DNA from: Dillenia suffruticosa
Lineage: Eukaryota > Streptophyta > Magnoliopsida > Dilleniales > Dilleniaceae
Assembly: GCA_033439265.1 (NCBI GenBank)
Contig: JAVTVX010000026.1
Span: 9,177,001 to 9,241,000 of the forward strand
DNA length: 64,000 nucleotides
Direction: 5' to 3'
Shown here: in pieces, positions 58,575 through 64,000 of the stretch
How the letters are laid out: every line of letters starts with the position of its first letter
Position numbering within the stretch: position 1 is the stretch's first letter
Made by a program: the position numbers and the translations under genes
Notes under the pieces: generated by a model
What the model saw: the letters and a program-made list of their open reading frames with translations, nothing else
Databases searched by the model: none
What the model was told of the DNA's origin: nothing

Positions 58575-59465
58575 AATATGCCACTCAAGACAGTGGTAGC
58601 ACCGCGCATGCAAGTGCGCAAGCAAGCGCTCGCGCAGGCACCCAACTCTGCCCGTGCAGTCTCCCGCGCATGCTACCGCTCGCATGCAAGTGCGCAAGAA
58701 AGTGCCCGCACGGGTGCTTGCCCCTACCTATGCAGTTGCCCACGCATGCCACCACTCACATGCACAACATATGCCCATGCGGGGCAAGCACGAGGCCATT
58801 GCGCATGCTTGCTCGGGGTAAGCGCGAATGCAATGCCCGTACATGCTCATGCGGGCGCCCGCGCTGGCAAGCATGAAGCAAGTGCCCGCGTGGGTGCCCA
58901 CCCAAGCCTATACGATCACCCACGCATGCCACCGCTCACATGCATGGCATATGTCAATGCCTGCACAGGGCAAGCGTGCATTCAAGTACCCCTATGGGTG
59001 CCTGCCCATGCCTGCAAGGGTGCCTACTCATACCATCACTCAGGCAAACGCGGGGCCATCGCGCATGCCGGCATGTGGCAAGCATGCATGCAAGCGCTCG
59101 CACAGGCACCCAACCTTGCCCGCATGAGCTACCGTATAGGTGCTAGTGTGTGCAAGCCGCATGCCCCTGCATGCGCATGGTAAGAGCCCGCACGGGGGCC
59201 CGCACGTGCCCGTGCCGGCGCTCATATAAGCCACTATGCAAGCGAGCACCTACGCAGGCTACTACTTTGGCGCACAAGACATGGCACGCATGCCTTCTGG
59301 GTGCCTGTGCACGTAGCATGGCCGCGCATGTGTGGGCGATTGGAGCATGCCGCGTGGTAAGCACGTGCTGGGCGCCCAGGCATGCATTCGCGAGCTACCG
59401 TGCGGGCGTGCTACACATGCTGGCATGCCTTACGGGTGCCTGTGCAAGCAACATGTCCGTAGACT
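58575..59465. repeat. GC-rich GCATGC/GCGC array with higher-order repeats
   Basis: An abrupt GC-rich island in AT-rich surroundings. CCCACGCATGCCACC recurs near 58739 and 58919 (about 180 bp apart), each followed by CTCACATGCA and a GCAAGC end. GCGCTCGCGCAGGCACCCAAC (58627, first 20 bases compared) recurs near 59092. GGGGCCATCGCGCATGCCGG (59050) parallels GAGGCCATTGCGCATGC (58793). Open frames of 201 and 110 aa across it are Cys/Ala/His-rich translations of the repeat and have no domain. Alternating purine-pyrimidine GCGCATGCATGC stretches could favour Z-DNA (inference). A related block starts at 63590. Confidence 0.7.
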
Positions 59466-59564
59466 CTTATTGCATTAACTAATTCTAATAACTATCAAGC
59501 AGTTACTTGCCTTTATTATAATACTCGAAAGACATGGAAAAATAAAGGAATTTATTCAGAATAA

Positions 59565-60447
59565 TAGTTGTTGCTTGGAGAGACTGATGGCCCCTCGGCT
59601 ACACTGCATGTGCACTACATGTGTGTGCTGGCGCACGCTGCTCTTGCCTACTCGAGCAGTGGCCCTATCTCGCTGCACCCTAGCCCATGTTCTGTTATGC
59701 ACTTATCGAGCCATGGTCCTATTCTATCGAGCCATGATGGAATCTCCTTGAGCATTGGTGAGTCTTCTTGCATTTCCTTGCCTGCGGCTTCCTTAGAACT
59801 ATACTTTGGCTCATGGTGTGCTATGCCATGGGCTGTATTGTCTTGATCATGCTGAAACTCGTGCTAGTGCATTAAGGGTTGCATCTCTACATGCATTAAC
59901 GACTCATGTGCGTAGGCTACTAGGGATCTCTATATGCAGAGGCGTCACTTTGCTCATGTCTTGCTCAAGCATATTTGAAAACTGCTCGTGACATGGTGCA
60001 ATCGCATGTACTGGTTGCTTGAGCCATGGTTACTCTTCGCATGGTACCCTTTTGAGTGGGGGCTTTCTAGATCTCTCTTTCTCCTGAGCAATGGTTTTCT
60101 TTACTGAATTGGAGACATTTTCATGATGATTGCTTGGGGTTGCACGAAAGGTCATGACCTTTGCTTGAAGGGTCGCGTCCTTTGGTATGAGAGTGCTCGG
60201 TTGGCACTTGTCCTGCATGTCTTTGCTTGAGTGGACTGGTGCCTTCTCAAGTAATGCCTTAGGTAGTTGCTCCTTGGTATGGAGGGAATGTGACTCTTCA
60301 GTGGTGACCTTTGGTGTACTATGAGGAATTGTGTCCAAGTGAACTTCCCTTGGAGTTGTATCTGTGCAAGCCTCATTTACTTCCTTTGGCGTGTGCTGAG
60401 TTACCTTGACATGAGCACTGCATGTTGCATCGTGCAATGCTGCAACA
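59565..60447 (-). repeat. 3' LTR (truncated) of the 59.6-63.6 kb element
   Basis: Collinear with 62707-63589: TGCTTGGAGAGACT(G/A)AT, CTACTCGAGCAGTGGCCC, ATCTCCTTGAGCATTGGTGAG, GGGATCTCTA(T/C)ATGCAGAGG, GTTGCTCCTTGGTATGGAGGG. The last 390 bp present in the right LTR (62313-62706) are missing here. The border at 60447 abuts the purine tract. ORFs read from it are LTR translations. Confidence 0.8.
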
Positions 60448-62312
60448 TTTGCCCCTCCTTGAAAAGGAACCTTGTCCTCAAGGTTCTCTTGAGTTCTTCC
60501 CTTTTTCTTTTGCTTCTTCTTAACCTTGGTCTTCTTTCTTTCGGGCAGGGTCTTTGGATGGTACTCTTGTTGAGAATTGGACTCAAGTCTCTTGGGCTCC
60601 TTCGATTGCATCCTTTGCTGATTTGTTTTGCACCATTAGAACTTTTCATTCCGATCAATGTTAGAGAATAAAGATTGGTGGTGAATACATACCCTTGGAT
60701 ATTTATGGTGACCTAAGGATGGACTTCGAATCATTATAACTTTTCATCAGTTGCAACCTTGACTTCAAATGGTATGATCCGCTGCATGGGTAACTTGAGT
60801 GCAGTTGCCAATTCAGCATCGATGTAGTTGAGGGATAAACCATTATCGATCAAGAGAATGAATTCCTTTCCTCCAATGTATGCCCTAGTACACATGGTAC
60901 TTGGTCCTTCAAATTCGGTGGAGGATAGGGAGGATTCTTCCTTACTTAGAGAGTCTTTGGATGGATCTTCTTCAAGAGACTCTACCTTATCACTTGAATC
61001 AATAATAATAAGCCATGGCCTTTTTCTCTCAATTGAATCTTCTTCAAGAGACTCTACCTCATCACTTGAATCAATTATAATGAGTCATAGCCTTTTGCTC
61101 TCAATTAAATCTTCTTCATGTGACTCTCCTTCATCAATGGGCTCTTCATCATCACCTGACTCAATAAAGATGAGTTGTAGCCTTTTGCTCTCATGGTCTA
61201 GTGCAGATTTTTCATCACATGAGAAACGTTTGCCTCGCTTCTCTCTCTGCATATGTGAGCTTTTGAGGAGGTAAAGGGTTCTCCTTGACTTAAGGGGTTT
61301 CATGGTTTGTTGCTCGTACCCTTTTGGTTGGTATCTCTTTTGTTGAGGTGGTGTATGTTTGAGGTTGAGGAGGTATGTATGTGGATAAGGAATTGAAAGG
61401 TTGGGTGCTTGGGTAGGTAGGCAAAGGGCTATTTGTTTGAATTGCAGGATAAAGGGTTGTGTTTGTGGGTGAATGAATGAATGGGTATGTTTTTGGGTTT
61501 GAAGGTGAAAGGTCATAAGTTTGAAGGGGTATGTGAGTTTGGGCAGTCGATTGGACAAGTTTGGGATGAAAGGGGGTAAGTACTGGTGGCACATGACCTA
61601 TGGCACTATGGTTCACGGCTGTACCATGGTAGCTTGGAGAGAGGTCACTACTTGTGGCATGCTAGCCCGGTGCTGTAACATAGCAACCTAATGCGATGGT
61701 GCTGTCTTTTGGCACTATGGCTCGGCTTGCTGCTGGTCCTTGATTCGGAGGCTTGACCTGTAGAGACACCTTTCCAATGTTAAGGAAGGGCTTCTTAAGA
61801 TGCTGCAGCTGACCCACTATTTGTTGGTTAAAAGTAGCCTTTTGTAGCATATTTTGAAGGATACTAGTTATGGAAGCAGCGTTTTGATCTATTCAATCAA
61901 AACATTGATTCATGTAGGCTATCTGTTCCATTTCTCTCCTTTGAAGGTTGGCTTTGAGGTTTTGAAATTTATTTTGGGAATTCATGATGGTTAGGGTGAA
62001 AGGGTTTGAAGTTGAAAGGTTGCTTCAGATGACAACTTTTCAATAAAGGTCTCTTGATCGAATACAAGAATGACTTTTCAATGAAAGTGCACATGAAGGG
62101 GTGTATTTTGGTATGGTGGACAGAAGATTTTCTTTAAGAATTCAAATGGACCTCTTGATGGAAAAGGATGAATAAATGATCAATGGAATGGTGGAAACAA
62201 TTCTTAATGAAATTCTTCCCTAAGGGAATCTCTCAATGAAATGGCAGAAGGATGGATAGACTATCAATGGAGGGAATCGAATGGATACCCTCTCAACGAC
62301 AACACCAAAAAA
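60448..62312 (-). mobile_element. Internal region with gag-like and protease-like remnants
   Basis: Minus strand. Near 61985 a gag-like N-terminus opens MNSQNKFQNLKANLQRREME, followed by proline/threonine-rich linker sequence (61290-61616). A retropepsin-like block LLIDNGLSLNYIDAELATAL and PFEVKVATDEKL lies at about 60735-60865. The final part PFQGGANV overlaps the purine tract. The region is broken and far too short for a full pol. Confidence 0.72.
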
Positions 62313-63589
62313 TGTTGCGTTCTCTTGATGGTGGGTATGCAACACTTGGGTTTACTTCTCACACAAAGGCTGTGAGAAGGGCAAGAGACCTTGGCTTGGC
62401 ATTAGGATGGCCAAGAGTACCTTAAATCCTTGCACGACTATGGGTCTTGGGAGGTTTGAGTGGTTGGTTCAAGTGTCTCCTTATGCAAGGTACCAAAATA
62501 CCCTTTGCACAATGCCTTTTCTTGCAGAGAAGTAGGTGGAAATAAGGAAGAAGATGAAGAAGATGGAAGAGGATTAGAACTTGCCTTGATGGGTCTTCAA
62601 GGGACAAGAGCCTATCATGCAAGGGTGATGTTACCTAAGGAATTATTATGCACCCTTAAACCCTAAACTCTTACTCACGTAGGAGAAGAAGTATGCACTC
62701 ATGTGTATGCTGCTATTGCTTGGAGAGACTAATAGCCCTTCGGCTGCACTGCATGTGCGCTACATGTGTATGCTGGTGTGCACTGCTCCTGCCTACTCGA
62801 GCAGTGGCCCTATCTCGCTACACCCTGGCCCATATTCTATTATGCACTCATCGAGCCATGGTCCTATTTCATCGAGCCAGATGCAATCTCCTTGAGCATT
62901 GGTGAGTCTTCTTGCATTTCCTTGCCTGCAGCTTCCTTAGCACTATGCCTTGGCTCATGGTGTGCTATGTTGTGGGCTGCATTGTCTTGATCATGCTAAA
63001 GCTCGTGCTGGTGCATTAAGGGTTGCATCTCTTCATGCATTAATGACTCATGGCGTAGGCTGCTAGGGATCTCTACATGCAGAGGCGTCACTTTGCTCTT
63101 GTCTTACTCAAGTATATTCGAAAACTACTCGTGACATGGTGCTATCGCATGTGCTGGTTGCTTAAGCCATGGTGACTCTTTGTATGGTACCCTTTCGAGT
63201 GGGGGCCTTCTAAATCGCTCTTTATCCTGAGCAATGGTCTTATCTACTACCTTGGACACATTTGAATGATGATTGCTCAGGGTTGCCCGAAAGGTCGTAA
63301 CCTTTGCGTGAAGGTTCACGTCATTTGGTATGGCGTGCTCGGTTGGCACTTGTCCTGCATGTTTTTGCTCGAGTGGACTAGTGCCTTCTCAAGTAATGTC
63401 TTAAGTAGTTGCTCCTTGGTATGGAGGGAAGGTGACTCTTCAGTGGTAACCTTTGGTGCATTACGAGGAATTGTGTCCAAGAGAACTTCCCTTGGAGTTG
63501 TGTCCGTGCAAGCCTCATTTGCTTCCTTTGGCGTTTGCTGAGGTGCCATGACATGAGTACTGCATGTTGCATCATGCAATGCTTCAACA
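62313..63589 (-). repeat. 5' LTR of the 59.6-63.6 kb element
   Basis: Full-length copy with TGTTG … CAACA termini, 1,277 bp. Its inner edge adjoins the primer-binding-like TTTTTTGGTGTTGTCG (minus strand); its outer edge (63589) adjoins GC-rich array sequence beginning CCATGCCACT. Confidence 0.78.
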
Positions 63590-64000
63590 CCATGCCACTG
63601 TATAGGTAGGCACCCTCACGGGTGTCTATTCATGCATGCATGGGCTACCATGTGGGCGCCTGCTCGCGCAGCATGCTTGTGCATTCGTGGGTGTCTAGAG
63701 CATGTTGCGTGGGCATGCGTGCATGCAAGCGTCAACACAGGTGCCCACCCATGCCACTGTGTAGGTAGACGGGCGCCTGCGTGCTCATGCGTGGGCTACT
63801 GCACAAATACGCGACACATGCCATACATGTATTGCAGGGGCCTGTGTCCGCTGCATGCCCGCGCTTACGAAGGCGACCGAAGCATGTTGCACGGGTGGCC
63901 GGGCGTACATGCGCGGGTTGTCACACAGGCATGCGGCACATGCCACACATGCATTGAGGGCGTTCGTGTGAGAAGCATGCCCGTGGTGCCCGAGTGTGCC
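63590..64000. repeat. GC-rich array, second block (runs off the window)
   Basis: Same character as 58575-59465: GCATGC, GGTGCCCACCCATGCCAC, GGGTGCCTG/GGGCGCCTG and GCGCGGG words, with TGCCACTGTRTAGGTAG repeated at about 63594 and 63751. Continues past the end of the window. The LTR element seems to have inserted into, or to be part of, this array. Confidence 0.65.

Larger units (their letters stand above)
59565..63589 (-). mobile_element. Non-autonomous or deleted Ty3/gypsy-like element (gag-protease only)
   Basis: Minus-strand fossil. The 5' LTR is 62313-63589 (1,277 bp, TGTTGCGTTC … TTCAACA on the plus strand). The 3' LTR is 59565-60447, missing its outer part. Next to the 5' LTR, TTTTTTGGTGTTGTCG resembles the TTTTTGGCGCCGTTGCCG leader of plant gypsy elements; next to the 3' LTR, AAGGAGGGGCAAA is a purine tract. 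Internal DNA is only 1.87 kb and carries gag- and protease-like remnants with no RT or integrase. The LTRs look about 88 % alike over 170 bp compared by eye, so the insertion is of moderate age. It is not functional. Confidence 0.78.

Noticed and set aside
58578-59183. 201-codon open frame in the GC-rich block as a real gene
   Set aside because: It is a translation of internally repeated GCATGC-type DNA, overlaps other long frames on both strands, has no domain or splice context, and lacks a clear promoter.
60030-60611. 193-codon minus-strand frame as a host protein
   Set aside because: It crosses the boundary between internal region and 3' LTR of a fossil LTR element and its second half recurs in the other LTR.

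Overview
The window is nuclear DNA from a flowering plant, most likely a eudicot, possibly woody. The evidence is intron-containing plant genes (DREB2-type AP2/ERF factor, BRL2/VH1-type receptor kinase, CASP-like membrane protein), very AT-rich intergenic DNA, and dense plant transposable elements (tRNA-derived SINEs, an RNase H-bearing L1-type LINE, Ty3/gypsy LTR elements, CACTA and hAT elements). There is no bacterial-style operon, rRNA, CRISPR array or convincing tRNA gene.

Layout. 1-2.5 kb: AT-rich DNA with two tRNA-derived SINE insertions. 2.5-8.3 kb: a DREB2-type gene with a 23-nt first coding exon, a 5-kb intron carrying a SINE, and a second exon with the whole AP2 domain. 10.26-16.2 kb: a decayed L1-type LINE on the minus strand. 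17.37-25.3 kb: an old Ty3/gypsy (Tat-like) element on the minus strand, with an hAT MITE nested in one LTR. 25.3-30.4 kb: intergenic DNA with microsatellites and SINE remnants. 30.5-33.9 kb: a BRL2/VH1-like receptor kinase in one long frame broken by a single TGA between the HRD and DFG motifs. 34.6-35.4 kb: an intact three-exon CASP-like gene, followed at 35.8-36.7 kb by a broken tandem copy of the same locus.

37-64 kb holds almost no host gene. It contains a duplicated AT-rich segment and a retroelement primer-binding site (38 kb), CACTA-type sequence with a degenerate Tnp2 transposase (46.6-49.1 kb), a foldback CACTA-like MITE (42.7-44.7 kb) between two long direct repeats, an hAT-like MITE fragment (45.1-45.8 kb), two arrays of GTCGAC-type motifs facing each other around a 53.8-55.2 kb core, a solo LTR nested in one array (49.86-52.61 kb), a diverged tandem array (55.9-56.5 kb), and a gag-protease-only LTR element (59.6-63.6 kb) lying inside GC-rich GCATGC-type arrays (58.6-59.5 and 63.6-64 kb).

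The three host genes are not known to act as a unit: one is a stress-response transcription factor, one a vascular receptor kinase, one a four-TM membrane protein. The host-gene points most worth checking are the BRL2 in-frame stop and the short DREB2 product. The least explained structure is the facing GTCGAC arrays with their core.
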